DNA from: Diphasiastrum complanatum
Taxonomy: Eukaryota > Streptophyta > Lycopodiopsida > Lycopodiales > Lycopodiaceae
Direction of reading: 5' to 3'
Length of the DNA stretch: 64,000 nt
Assembly (NCBI GenBank): GCA_029204225.1
Contig: CM055112.1
Span: forward strand, 23,450,392-23,514,391
Below are positions 1-11,588 of the stretch, piece after piece. Numbering within the stretch: the stretch's first letter is position 1; every line of letters begins with the position of its first letter. Position numbers and translations under genes: made by a program. Under the pieces are notes generated by a model. It made no database searches. It had not been told where the DNA came from and was given only the letters and a program-made list of their open reading frames with translations.

Positions 1-156
1 CGGATCAAAGCCGTGTACTCTATGCTATCTCTGAGCGCCTAAAAATGAAAGTCTGAATTAATGCGTAATGCTGATAAGCAGTAGCACAATAGCAATCTCT
101 AAAACAACTCTGAGAAGTGAGCTAGAATGCTCAAGAGTGTTCAAGCTCGCAGGCTT

Positions 157-181
157 GAGAGAGAGAGAGAGAGAGAGAGAA
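157..181. repeat. GA microsatellite
   Basis: A plain run of GA dinucleotides. The surrounding first 428 bases show no gene that I can support. Confidence 0.9.
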
Positions 182-428
182 CTAACTATTCAAATGCTTC
201 TGATAATTCTGATTTTCAATGAATTGAAACTGTATGAATATGAACAACTATTTATACTAAGAAATTAGGTCATCAATTGCGATCACCAGTTGGCTGGTGA
301 TCCGCTAGCATCCATCTGATCCTTGTCATTAATTGTTGATAAGTGGTGAAATTGGCCGTAAATGTTCTGTCTGCATAAATGAACCAAAACTATAGCTCTG
401 TAGAAATGAACTAAAACAGCCCACAAAG

Positions 429-1383
429 TGACACTATCGGGTTTTTCGTGAAAAAGACGAAAAAGAGAAAGGTGCTCTTAAATCTTGTTTAGGGTTGCCC
501 CACACTTTGCCAGAGTCATTTCCTTGACATTTGAGACTCTTTGGAAAAAAGAAAAAATGTGACACTGTGATTTTACACGAGATTTATGTCAAGTGAAAAA
601 TGTGAAAAAGATGACACTGCATTTTTCAAAGGGATTCTTGACAGGTGTTGGAGGGTTTGCAGATCCAAAGGCAACCCTAACCCTAGTTAATACGTGAGAG
701 GGATTTGGCACCCTACGTGTGTAAGTCCAACCCGATGATCACAGAGTTATTTGATTAGTTACAAGTCAATAAAAGGACTTTAGGCCTTTTTTGCGGGATG
801 TTGTAGGGCCTAAATGTCAAGTTAGTGAATAAAGTTGGGTTTCCCTCCAACTTGGATAGTTCCCACTCTTTTTCTAAATTTGAATAATTAGGAAGGCAAA
901 AATGGACCAATAGGATTCAAAGGCCTGGTCCTCCTCTCTACTATAAAAAGAGACCAACTCGAGTTCCTACACATGTTTCTTTCCTCATTTCAATAAAGCA
1001 GATTGGTTCTCTTGTGAAATGGATAGATGACCGTCCTTGCTCCCTATCACTTTTCCTCCATCTCTCATGCTTTATTTGGATTTTGCTAATTGTTGGATCT
1101 GATTGTTATTGGGATTGCATGTTATTATACTTATTATGAGAGAGAAAGAGAGAGAGGGAAAGGTAAGCTATCTTATTGTGGATCTAGTTTCAGTGGATGT
1201 AGTATTAATGCTTAGGATTAATGGATGTTAGAGTTAGATGTGAATCTTCCATTTATGCTGAAATCTGAACTATATTATCGCTCTCATGGGAACGAATCTA
1301 CGCATGACAACTAACTTCGTCTCTTTGATGCTAGATTGATTAGATCTTGGATTGAGGTTAGGCAAGTAAGGAGACCCACTACA
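429..1383 (+). mobile_element. Putative LTR of a Ty3/gypsy element (left end uncertain)
   Basis: The right end is fixed by the sequence CACTACA ending in CA four bases before a tRNA-Asp-type primer site. Inside are a TATA box (tataaaaa at 942-949) and, about 45 bases further, an AATAAA signal at 992-997, the usual U3/R layout of a plant LTR. The left end is not determined; position 429 is only a candidate TG start. No matching 3' LTR was found downstream of the element's last ORF, so the boundary cannot be confirmed by comparison. Confidence 0.5.
942..997 (+). promoter_or_regulatory. LTR promoter TATA box and poly(A) signal
   Basis: TATAAAAA is followed by a C/T-rich stretch and AATAAA. The spacing fits transcription start and polyadenylation signals within an LTR. 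The function is inferred from position only. Confidence 0.5.
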
Positions 1384-1387
1384 ATTT

Positions 1388-1405
1388 TGGCGTCGTTGTC
1401 AAGGA
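1388..1405 (+). other. tRNA-Asp-type primer binding site
   Basis: TGGCGTCGTTGTCAAGGA lies just inside the LTR end. It matches the known plant retrotransposon primer site TGGCGCCGTTGCCGGGGA, complementary to the 3' end of tRNA-Asp, at 14 of 18 bases. All four mismatches are C-to-T or G-to-A, as expected for an old methylated copy. Confidence 0.7.
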
Positions 1406-2348
1406 GCTACGCCAATTTTTCAGTTTGTAGCATGTTTGTTGGATGGTTAGCTTGCATTAGGCATCTTGTCATGGCATGAATAGTGTTAAATCTGCATTTA
1501 GGGTTAGTTTGGGAGTGATTTTGTTTGATTTGAGTGGATTTGCTTGTTTGAAATCTAATCTGATTGTGGAACAAGGAAATCTATTTAAATCACCAATCTT
1601 AAGATCCATTTGGATCTGAGATATCAGAAAAAACAACAAAAATCTCTCAAATATGCCAGATTTTGGTCAAAAGGAGACAAAAATTGTCATCAGACCTGAT
1701 AATTTTTTGCCCTCTTTCAAGAAACCCTCGCCAACTTGTGAATACCTTCAGTTTTGATCATAGAACTTTCAGTTTGAAGGGTGAACAATCCTTCCCAACA
1801 GATTTTCAGAAACATAAAAAAAATCGTCAAAAAATATCAAAAAATCACCAAAACCCTAAAAATACAAAAAAAAAAACCTTCGCCCGATTCACTGTGCATA
1901 GGTGTGATTCGAATCTATCTACTGCCAGGTCGGCAAAGATTAATATCAAAAATAAAAGATTTTTTAAAAGATCAGTTGTCATATTGTCATATTTTTGTTA
2001 AAAAAGTCACTTTTTTGTAAAAATATTAGTATTACTCTTGATCCTTCGCCAAGACCTTTGTCGAGTTTCCAGAATATTCTATTATAGTAAAATATCATTT
2101 TTGAGTTTGGCAAAGATTTTTCCTGTCAAGATCATAAAAAATCTTGATTTTTACCAGCGCCAAACTACAGAAACTGTGTTTTTATGTGTTAGAAACCTTT
2201 GTCGGGTTTACCCTAGCTTTATGTATGTCAGATCTTGCATCTAAGAGTTCGGAGAAGGTTATTTCTCTAAAAATCGTCAAAAAAGTTGATCAAAGAGTTT
2301 TTTTCCAAAATAGCACTGCTGACCTTCGCCTAGGGAACCTTTGCCAGT
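1406..2348 (+). other. Gypsy element leader, non-coding
   Basis: Nothing coding is recognisable between the primer site and the CACTA-like insertion. The stretch repeats short motifs such as CTTCGCC (near 1880, 2046 and 2327) and CCTTTGTCG (near 2056 and 2197). Related motifs recur after the integrase gene near 12,960-13,290, which suggests internal repeats belonging to the same element. Confidence 0.5.
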
Positions 2349-2361
2349 CACTACAAGAAAA
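2349..2361 (+). repeat. CACTA terminal inverted repeat, left end
   Basis: CACTACAAGAAAA is an exact match to the common plant CACTA terminus. The three bases before it (AGT) would be the left target-site duplication. Confidence 0.75.
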
Positions 2362-2960
2362 GGTGACAAAAATTGCAGAAAAAAATGGCAAAATTTGCGA
2401 AATTTTTGGCAATTTTTGTCATTTTGTGCCAAAAAAAATTGTGAAAACGGATTCCGTAATGTTTTTGGCAAATCCGCAATTTTGGTCCCATAGTTTTTTT
2501 GGGTAACTTTTCGCAATTTTTATGGCTAAATCAATAATAAAAAAAATTGCGGAAACCCACCCGCAATTTTTTGACAGAATAATTGCGGAATCCGTTTCCA
2601 CACTTTGTTTGGCTGATAATTTTTGTCAGAATTTTTGGGCAAAAATTGTCAAAAAAATTGTGAAAATTCATTTCCACAATTGTTGTGGCAAAAATTGCAG
2701 ATATTTTTCCACAATTTTGTGTGCAAAAATTGCGAAAAAATCACAAAAATTCATTTCCGTAATTTTTTTTTAAATAGTGTCAAAAATTTGTGGAAAATAA
2801 ATTCGCAATAGAAAATAAATTGCAAATTTATTTTCCGCAATTTTTATACACTATTTTGAAAAAAATTGCAAAAATGAATTTTTGCAATTGTTTTGGCAAT
2901 TTTTGCCAAAAAAATTATGAATAAATACCTGCAATTTGTTGGCTAAAATTGCAAAACATA
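2362..2960. repeat. CACTA subterminal repeat array, left
   Basis: Dense short units of the form AAAATTGCGGAAA and TTTCCGCAATTTTT alternate in both orientations, with poly-A/T between them. The right array uses the same units. Confidence 0.7.
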
Positions 2961-3277
2961 TCACCAACCCTAAACTCTAAACCTCGATAGCAAGTTCTTT
3001 ACTTGAGCTAAACATGAGTGTCGTGGCGTCGGATCCTTCTCTATAGTTGCACGCTACATGACACACAAAAAAATTATGAAATTATTAGAAAACTTATCTC
3101 TATCTCTCTAATGAGGTCCATACTTTTTATAAGACTTCCACAATTTAGAGTATGACATCCCATGCATTGTCTTGTGTCACACAGGCAAAAAGCAACCACC
3201 TAAATGACTCTTACGTGGTGCTGACCTAGCAACGCGAGGTGTGGAGGTCTGAGGAGTGGACCTATGTGGTGAAGCCT

Positions 3278-3502
3278 CTATGATGATATGGGTGAGGGCC
3301 TCTGTGATGGTACATGTGAATGTGCACTAGTAGGGGGCCTCTGAGGACTACCCTGCTGTGAGGCCGCTGGAGAGTCTAACATGGACCTATACTGTCGGAG
3401 AACAACATCCATTTGTTCTCTCTGCCTAGCAGATGCACTACTTAACCAGTTACACTCTTCATGAGATGGAGACCCAAGAGATAAAGGGTCAGACATCTGC
3501 AT
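3278..3502 (-). CDS. Possible C-terminal fragment of a CACTA-encoded protein
   Basis: This 74-residue reading frame is markedly richer in G and C than its AT-rich surroundings and opens with an ATG. It contains a short helix-like stretch around residues 24-42 (REQMDVVLRQYRSML), then a Ser/Pro/Gln-rich tail. It lies inside the CACTA-type element. A helix of this kind followed by a low-complexity tail occurs in some plant En/Spm-related proteins, but I cannot identify a domain. It may be a single leftover exon or a chance frame. Confidence 0.25.
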   Translation of the reverse strand: MQMSDPLSLGSPSHEECNWLSSASARQREQMDVVLRQYRSMLDSPAASQQGSPQRPPTSAHSHVPSQRPSPISS

Positions 3503-4032
3503 ATTAAAAATGAACTACGATTAAGATAACAATGATGAACATAAAATATAAAATTAACTATAACCACAAACCTAAACATAAATTTTATTCTCTTTTTATT
3601 CCATTTTTCTCTGATAATCCTTACCTCTGGTCCACTGTTTCTAAATCTTTAAATTAAATCTTTTACCCTAAATCTCTTATATCATGTACTCATGTATACC
3701 CTTTCTATAAATCCTTTAATCTAAACTCTAAACACTAAAGCCCTTTTCAACTGTCTTACTTGTTTTCATGATTTTAAAACGTTTATCTTTATCAAGTTGT
3801 AGCATATGCTCTTCACATTATTTTAGAAAGTTTCAATTGAAAGAAAATACCCACAAACAAAGCAACAAGATTTTAATAAAACAAAACAACAATATTTCAA
3901 CAAAACAAAGAAACAAGATTCACAATAAACAATGCTCACCTTGTCTCCAAAAACTTTGTTTCAAAAACTTTACCCCAAAAAACTTTACTCCAAACTGAGG
4001 ATACTGTGATAAAAGTGAGGAAAAAGAGTGTC

Positions 4033-4034
<2 letters not shown>

Positions 4035-4124
<90 letters not shown>
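4035..4124. repeat. GA microsatellite, 90 bp
   Basis: An uninterrupted GA run lies inside the CACTA-type element. The long Ser-Leu open frame read across it is an artefact of the repeat. Confidence 0.95.
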
Positions 4125-4127
<3 letters not shown>

Positions 4128-4709
4128 ACGAGAGAGAGCTTTACTCAAACTGCTTTAACTCTAATCAAGGGGCAACAAAAGAGTGTCAAAGATAGAGATA
4201 AAAGGATAGAGAGTCATCAAGGTTTTCAAAAATCTTACTTTACTCCAAGCCCTATTCCAAGCTTTACACCCTTTTAAATAGCTTTACTCCTTTTGAGAAG
4301 CTTTCTTATGCTCTCTTTGAAAAGGTTTACAAGCTTTTAAATAGCTTTACCTCAAGCTTTTGAAAAGCTTTAACTCTGATGGAAAAAAAAACAAAAGAGT
4401 GTCAATGAGAGAGAGAAAAACATAAACAACAATAAACACAAATGTATCAAAGAAAAACAAGTAAACTTTTAAATGTTGGCTATGGTGCTCACCTTTTTGT
4501 TCAATGCTCCACTTTTTCTCCAAGCTCTGGCTATGGTAAGAAGGTAGAGAGCTTGGCTGTGACAAAAAAGCATAAGAAAGATCAAGCATCATTAGAAGAG
4601 CCATAGAGAGGAACACCATCGCTAGGCGCAAAAATATCCTTCTCTTCTCGCTCAAAAATCGAAAATCAAAATGAAAAGAAACCGCGACGCGCCAAGCAAT
4701 TCGGCTTCC

Positions 4710-4820
4710 GGTAATCGACTCTATGGTCAACGGTAGCAGCATCGACCATAGCGTCGATTACCAGAACTTAGTAGACGCTATGGTCGACGCTGCTTAGTAG
4801 ACGTCGACCATAGCGTCTAC
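4710..4820. repeat. Two adjacent 19-bp palindromes with a shared core
   Basis: Arms at 4710-4728 and 4744-4762 are inverted copies with one mismatch. Arms at 4771-4789 and 4802-4820 are perfect inverted copies. All four arms share a CGCTATGGTCGA-like core, so either pair could fold into a hairpin and arms could also pair across the two units. The block lies just inside the right subterminal array of the CACTA-type element. Confidence 0.8.
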
Positions 4821-4849
4821 CAAGTTGTGGTAATCGACGCTAGCCAAAA

Positions 4850-5500
4850 ACTTGCAAAAAAAAATTTCTACAATTCTTGCCGTGATGGCAAAAATTGCGG
4901 AAGTTTTTCGCAATATTGTCCGCAATTTTCTCTGCAATTTGCAATTATTTCCGCAATTTATGCCATGTCTAAAAATTGTGGAATTTTTTTCTACAGTTTT
5001 GTCTGTGATTCGTACCACGACGGGAGAAATTGCGGAAAACTTTTTGCAATTTCAGCCGCGAAAAGTTTTCTACAATTTCTGCCATGGCCTAAAAATTGCA
5101 AAAAAAAAAATCCACAATTTTGTCTACAATTTCTACCACGATGAGAAAAATTGAAAAAACCTTTCTACAGCTTTTTTTGCAATTTCTGCCGGTGAAACAT
5201 TTTTCACAATTTTTGCCATGGCCTAAAAATTACAAAAATTTGTTTCGACAATTTTGTCTGCAATTTTTACCACGACGGGAGAAATTGCAAAAAAATTTAT
5301 TCAATGTTTTCTACAATTTTTTCCGCGAAAACATTTTTCGCAATTTTGGCCACGACAAAAAAATTGCGAAAAATCTTTTCCACATTTTTTTCCGCAAATT
5401 CTGTGATGATGACAAAAATTGCAAAAGTTTTTTGCATTTTTTTTTCGCAATTTCTGCCATGATGGTAGCAATTGCGGACGATTTTCTACAATTTTTACCA
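4850..5500. repeat. CACTA subterminal repeat array, right
   Basis: Many units of AAAATTGCGGAAA, TTTTCTACAATTTTT and GCCACGACGG type alternate in both orientations. Several overlapping open frames cross this array on both strands; they follow the repeat period and are not genes. Confidence 0.7.
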
Positions 5501-5502
5501 TA

Positions 5503-6690
5503 ACGGCTCAAGATAAACTTAAGTTTTTTTCTATGGCCTTAACAGGTGCAGCACAAGATTGGTACTATAATCAAGATGAAACTGGGTGTACAGATTAGGA
5601 TATTGTTAAAAAAGCCCTTATCACACGGTTCAAACCTCGGAAGTTTATGGAAGACTCTTTTCTACTTTTAAGTAAAATTAAAATGGGAAAGCGGGAAATA
5701 GTTCAAGATTACATTGAACGGGTGAAACGCCTCAGATCTGAGTGCAAACCTGAGCTGATTAACGAAAATGTCATGATTATGTGATTTTTGTCAGGTTTAT
5801 CTAAACGGATCAGACATGAGCTGAAACGTCATAATGAGTATGCACTCTTGCAAAATGTTATGGATGATGCAATTTGGGAGGAGGATGAAGATTCAGACGA
5901 TGAGCCGAATGTTAGTATGTTGTCTTATACAACAGGGCAGATTACAACGTCATCCACCTCTATTGCATCAACAAATGTCAACGCTACTACAGAAATGATG
6001 CTCAATGAGTTCGAGAAACTCTGGAAGAACCAGCTATCGGATGGAAAAGTTGTAGTCACAATTTGATGAAAAGATCAAAGCTTTGGAACATTTCCACGGA
6101 CAAGCGAACAAGGAACCTCAAAAGTTTGTAAAGACATTTCCTACCAGGGAAAATGTCTGGTGTTCTATTTGTACAAGAAATCACACAGTAAATGAGTGTC
6201 CTCAATTGAAAAAACGAATGGAAATCAGTGTATGCCATTTGTGTAATTCGTCTGATCATGAGACTGCTTTTTGCAATTTCAATCCTCGGATAATTCAGCA
6301 ACGGTATGCCCAAATGGGATATCGAGAATCATAGTATGGAGGAAATCCAACAGCTAGACCTTCTGCTCTTGGATATCTGGAACGTTTAGTCTTACCTGCC
6401 CCACCAAAGCACTCTGCTCCTGCCGCCAATTTGATGGAACCAGAACCGTACATAAGTGTCGAGCAATGGAACTATGGTAATGTAGTATGTTATTTATGCT
6501 GCTGCACAACAACAAACATCTAGAAACTGGACCAGAGCACCACTTGGATGCTTTGCATGTGGAGAAATTCATAGAGTTGCAGAATGTTTAAATAAAGAAA
6601 AATTTGTACCATTTTGTCATGATTGTGGTTATGGGCATTGCTATAAAGACTGTGTAGCAAGACCGAAGCCACCACTAGCTACAGCTCCTA
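5503..6690 (+). pseudogene. gag: Ty3/gypsy gag, broken
   Basis: The capsid part begins with the frame LKFFSMALTGAAQDWYYN, the typical retrotransposon gag motif of a Leu/Gly-rich helix followed by A-x-D-W. It continues through VQDYIERVKRLRSEC. Four zinc knuckles follow: CSIC-x3-H-x4-C and CHLC-x4-H-x4-C near 6150-6285, then CFAC-x3-H-x4-C and CHDC-x3-H-x4-C near 6549-6660. In-frame stops occur at about 5597 and 5782, both where Trp would be expected (TGG to TAG or TGA), and the frame shifts several times. The N-terminus is lost or displaced by the upstream CACTA-type insertion. The gene encoded the nucleocapsid and particle protein of the element. Confidence 0.8.
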
Positions 6691-7937
6691 TAAATTTGAT
6701 AACAATCAAGCGAAGACCAGTAGCTCAGAATAAATCAAGTGTACCTTTGATGGTGGTCACCAGAGCACAGAAGCAGAAAGAACCAGTAGTGGATCCAGTA
6801 TCTGCTGATTCTATACCATTAACCGATATACCAACAACAACTAGAGTCTATCCAAATCTTTATGCAGAAAAAAGAAGATATTAGGATATGAGATTGTGGA
6901 TTAAACATCTGCAAGAAGAAGAGGAGCCCAAAGCTGCTAAAGTAACAGCTGAAGTTCGTTCTTCACCATTGCAGCCACCAAAAAATTCATGTAGAGATAT
7001 GAATGATCGGTTGCATCATCATAAAGAACCCTTCAAGATGACTGAACCGGAAGCGCCGCAAACAGAACAACTCATGAATGTTGTATCTAGTAAGATCAAT
7101 ATTTCATTGGGAGAGTTCCTGAAGTTGGTGCCAAAAGCAAAAGAAGTCTTAGTGCAAAAGTTAGCTCAAGCAGAACCAAAAGTCCAACAGGAGCCACTTT
7201 TTTGTGCTGGATTTGAAGAATCTAATGAAGTACTCCATGTCGGAGCCGCTTGGGAAAGTGAACAAAAGAATATCACTCTGCCGATACAACATAGACAATT
7301 TTCTAAAGAAGCAGTTGTGATAGATGGCAGTTCAGGAGTTAACCTGATTTCTACAAGGCTATGTGCAAAATGGTGTCTTACAAAGATCAAGCCTGCTACT
7401 TTTGTCATTAAGCTAGCTGATCAAACGACAGTTCATCCATGAGGAATGGTTGAAGATATACCTGTCAGAATTGCAGGAGTACAGTTCGTCATTACTTTCG
7501 TAGTCATGGACTTACCAAAAGCACCAATTGTCTACCGAGTCCTATTAGGACGTTCATGGTTACGAGTTGCGCAAGTAATTCATAACTGGGGTACCGAGAA
7601 AATCACTTTTGAAAATCGTGAACGTGCAGTCAAAGTTGATCCTACAACTTGGACTATCAAACCAGTGGTTCAAAAAGAGGATGATGATTCATCAACAACG
7701 GATCATACTTGTGACCGACCAGAGAAAAATTTGAGAGCTCATTACGATTCTCAAACGAATACTGTCAACTGGAATGGAGCTCTTGCAACGATTGATTGTA
7801 TAGTAGAATATATGTGTCAACAAGATAATCAATCAGATTTGAGCGAGATTTCATTATTGGATCGAACCTTGGATACACCCATTGAATGTGCTGAATGTAG
7901 CTTGGATATCAACGGAACCTACACCAGATCTGATTGA
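6691..7937 (+). pseudogene. Ty3/gypsy protease region, broken
   Basis: After a linker rich in Lys, Glu and Pro there is a conserved helix (SLGEFLKLVPKAKEVLVQKL). The aspartic protease domain follows: VVIDGSSGVNLIS near 7315-7350 carries the catalytic Asp, and VLLGRSWLR near 7540-7565 is the second conserved motif. An in-frame TGA at about 7440 interrupts the protease, and another stop ends the frame at 7935. The reverse transcriptase that should follow is absent, because a non-coding LTR element begins 28 bases downstream. This is a retropepsin for polyprotein processing and belongs to the same element as the gag upstream. Confidence 0.75.
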
Positions 7938-7964
7938 AGATAACCTCATACCTGTGAGTCATAG

Positions 7965-8420
7965 TTAGAAATCAGCTTGTGATCTGATTCATTAGTATAA
8001 GCTTTAAATGTGATGATGTAATTAGTGTACAGTTTATCTGGTTTACTATATATGGTTGTGATCGGGACGTGACCTGTTAGGATATATTGATTGGGCACTG
8101 ATCCCATAGATGGCTACTTGGGTTAGCCAGGTAGCCACACATAGGAAAAGTTAGCATGTACAGAGTTATTTATAGTACTTGCTATATTTGGGGCATGTCC
8201 CAAGTTTGTCGATCAAATTTGGCCATATTGGGCCCGACCTTAGTTTGATCAGTGGTAGGCCAATTTTAGGACACCTGCCTTTTCCTATAGTTTGTGAAAT
8301 ATTCTATATGTACAGTGTTTCTTTGTAATCTAATAACTTTTGGTGTGCCATCTTTGAGAGCTTGTGAGGAGTGGCTATGGTGATTGTGTGATGTGATCTG
8401 CATACTGCACTAGATTCTAT
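7965..8420 (+). repeat. 5' LTR of the non-coding element (456 bp)
   Basis: The segment begins TTAGAAATCAG and ends GATTCTAT just before the primer site. The minus-strand copy at 40,190-40,645 has the same ends and length. The LTR does not begin with the usual TG. Confidence 0.7.
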
Positions 8421-8432
8421 TGATATCAAAGC
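8421..8432 (+). other. tRNA-iMet-type primer binding site
   Basis: TGATATCAAAGC differs from the common plant site TGGTATCAGAGC at two positions, both G to A. It abuts the LTR end. Confidence 0.7.
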
Positions 8433-11400
8433 GTCAGAGTATTGCAGGTATGCACGATTTGGTGAAGCTATGGGATAGCATTTTTCACCAGGAGAAATAG
8501 CACTCAGAGCATCTCAAGAGAGTATCGGCAGTCCAAATGGCAGGAGACAGCAAAGTTCCTTCGATCGAAGCTTCGGGAAAGATCAGAACGATCATCGTAG
8601 GTGGATTCCAAGGAGAATTCACAGAAAATTGTTTATAAATGGCTTCAAATGGCTTTGACAGAAAGCTGGCCAGAACTCTCTCAGTAGTTTGGTGATTGCT
8701 GAGTGGAGCGGATGGTAAGGAAAAGCAGGGCAGTGGTTTCTCATTCATGAGAGGATTTTGACATCCATTTACAGTGGGAGGAGAAAGAAGCAATTCTGGG
8801 AATTGGCAAAAGGCGATTAGTTGACAAAAAATGTAAAGTTGCAGATCTTTCTCTCTACTTGATCAAAGTGGGCACTATAAATTGTTACCCAGTATCTTAC
8901 AGTAGGGGCCAAGCTTGTGGTAAATTGTCAGGGATAGCCAAGAAGCAGGAGAGGAGCAATTGTGTCTTCTTCTCTCAACTATGGAAAAATAGGACAACTA
9001 GGGTTTCACAGATAAAAATCATTTTTGATTCTGTCAAGAGCTGCAGACGGGCGCCCTAGAACAATAAAGGATCTGATAAAGGGCCGTGGCTAGTCGCGGG
9101 CTATAGAGGGAATTATCTCCATTCGCAGAGATCTGTCATAGCTGTGAAATCAGCAAGCTTGAATGAGGAGAAGAAGGAAGGAGAGGTCGCGAGACCTCGC
9201 GCGTGCCCAACTAGATGGGTGGAGTTCACATCTTAGATTATTCTCAGGGAGTGGTTTGGAACCATTCTCAAGAGCAGTCATTAGAGGAGTTCTAAATTCC
9301 AAAAAGACCCTTTGTAAAGATTCTTTTTATATTTTTTCTCAAATTTTTCTTACACATGGACCAATCAAAACACTCAAATTTGAAATCTACGTAACGTAAC
9401 TTTTTGATTCCACACTAAAAATGACATAACTTTTTAGTTAAAAGTCCAAATTTAGTGGAGTTTGGTGCATTGGAAAGCGCTCACCAAGGACTTTCCAATG
9501 ATATGTTAGATGACATACTTCTAAGCTATGATTAAGAAGTTATGGCAAGTCAAAAGTATTAGTGTTATAATATTTTAATAATATAAAAGACATCTTGCAC
9601 GAATTCTTAAAGGGTCTTTTTGGAGCTCAAAACTCCTCTAATGTTAGAGCTAGTTTGGAGGAATACAGGTGGGCATCAGGGATGTCATTGGGATACCTGG
9701 TAGGGATAACATTGCAGGATGACATGCGATGATCATCGGGGGGCAACTATTTCATATTGGACTTGAGTCATTGGCATGGACAGGACTTATAGGTGGGATT
9801 CATGATGATCAGAAAGCTACAAATGCAAATGGACAAAGCTGAAGCTTTGGGAGCCAACTCTAGGTTGGAGAGCTGATGGAGATCTCATGGGGTGTGATCG
9901 GAGGGCAAACACTATGATGGGTGTTTTGCTAGCGATCTACTGTAGGGGACACTGATGGCGAGGACTTCATAGTGTGCTCATTTGGGAGTGCAGGTTGGCA
10001 TTACAGCAGGGAGTCAGTCATTGGCATTGGCATCGATGGGGAGGCATCTACCATCACGGGCGTGGATAAGCTATCTATAGCTTTCATTCATTTGGTTGTA
10101 TTTGCAAGAGTCTAGGCTTGGCACAATTGCTGGAATTTCCATGGTGCAGATTCTCAGGTGGTGAGATCAAGGTTAAGCCTAGAGGGAGCCACTCGGAGCC
10201 ATATACCCCAGTACGGTCAGAGAGACAGTGGTCTCGGGATCCCTTGAGTGGCGACTCCGGGATATGCTTGCATTGGCATGGTGTCAAGTGGCACATAGCC
10301 AGGGAGAGCGAGCAGATGCTAGGAGCTAGGTGGAGTAGGTAATGCTTTGGAGTTCAGCTTGTCTAGTAGGATGGTGACCAGGATCGAAGACATCAGGTGA
10401 GCATAGTATGTGGATGATGAGTCCATTGGGGTGGCACGCAGGGAGATGCTATAGTTGCTCAGGTATGATATATCATTTGATGTATGGATGATGATCTTCA
10501 GCTGGTGCATCATGTGGTGACCTAAGGATAGGTCATGCCTACTTGGAGGTAGGTGGCATGGAGTGTACCTATGGTGGTACATATCCTGAGGGCATGGAGA
10601 GCATTACGAGGTGATGTGGATCCAGCATGCCCATGCTTGTGAGCCAGCAGGGATGGAGATGGTTGCTCAGGGAGTGATAGTTGATACTTTGGCAAGTGAT
10701 CAGGTGAGCTGCATGATTATATGCACGATAGTCTCCAGGTTCGCGTCACATGTTATTTCTATCCATCATCTATTTGGTAAGCAGGATGCAGCTTTTGGTT
10801 AGATCCAGTTGGAGTCTAGTTGCACTACAGGTGGACAGATTCTTGGGGAGCTATCAGCAGTTAATGGATACTTGGTGATCAGATGGTATAGGGTATAGGT
10901 TTTTGGAGATATCCTACCTGATATGCTATGGATCGTGGGTGAGTTTCTCATCACGACAGTGGATCTAGTTTGCATTTGCTTTGGCTTGGACGCTATGATG
11001 GATGTGTTGGGGAGATAGGCTCCATGGTGGGAGGCCTATAGACTAGTCAAATAATATTTGACAACTTCAAGCATGGAAAGTTGAACCTACATGGGATGTA
11101 GGATAGACATATCATCATCAGTATCTTTGGGAGATGGGCGAGCTACTCAGGTATAGCCTATGGTGAGTTTTGCGTACATTCACTCATTGAGTCCTTGGTA
11201 GACTCTTGTGCTTGGAGCATGGATGGGGATCAGCTTTCAGGACTTATTGGATAGGATGTTAGGGCAAAGTGGCTTGGAGCATAGCTTTGTTTGGGAGATA
11301 CATCAGGGATGAGGCTTGGAGCACTCATTGGTTCGAGATGGTTGATCTTGGATGATGTATGAGGACATTTATGTGATATGCTTGGATGTAAGGGCATCTT

Positions 11401-11588
11401 GGTTATAGGTGTAGGTCATGGTTGAGGACCTGATTTGGTGACCAGTGGTGTAGCAGTGGATCTACAGGTGGCACATGTGTTGGTACGATAGGATACTACT
11501 TATGGGCAGACCTTGGTCATGTATTTGACGCTTTATCATTCGTGTTGGTTTGCATGAGTGTGTGTGGGCTTGCATGTTGTATTGTTCT

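Larger units (their letters stand above)
2349..5500. mobile_element. CACTA-type DNA transposon, 3' terminus not found
   Basis: The element starts with CACTACAAGAAAA, the typical terminal inverted repeat of plant CACTA (En/Spm) transposons. It is followed at once by about 600 bases of short units built on AAAATTGCGG and its complement. A second array of the same units occupies about 4850-5500, immediately before the gypsy gag frame resumes. Such subterminal arrays in both orientations are a known hallmark of CACTA elements, where they bind the transposase. The expected TTTTCTTGTAGTG right terminus is absent, so the right end is truncated or degenerate. The middle holds little coding sequence, so this copy is non-autonomous. 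It interrupts the leader of the gypsy element. Confidence 0.7.
7965..11588 (+). mobile_element. Non-coding LTR retrotransposon (LARD-like), 3' truncated
   Basis: A 456-bp LTR is followed directly by a tRNA-iMet-type primer site and about 3.1 kb with no supportable gene. A second copy on the minus strand (40,190-42,030) shares the 3' part of the internal region and an LTR of the same length. Comparison with that copy shows that the present copy stops at about 11,588, about 450 bases short of the purine tract and 3' LTR. At that point gypsy integrase sequence resumes. The internal region is rich in TGG/GGCAT words and has only short open frames. Large internal non-coding domains like this are known in LARD elements that depend on enzymes supplied by others. 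Confidence 0.75.

Noticed and set aside
4347-4742. 131-residue minus-strand frame with hydrophobic stretches
   Set aside because: It crosses low-complexity A/T-rich DNA and ends within the hairpin block; no motif and no splice context.
4794-5511. Overlapping Cys/Phe/Asn-rich frames on both strands
   Set aside because: They are created by the AAAATTGCGG subterminal units of the CACTA-type element; the period of the residues follows the repeat.
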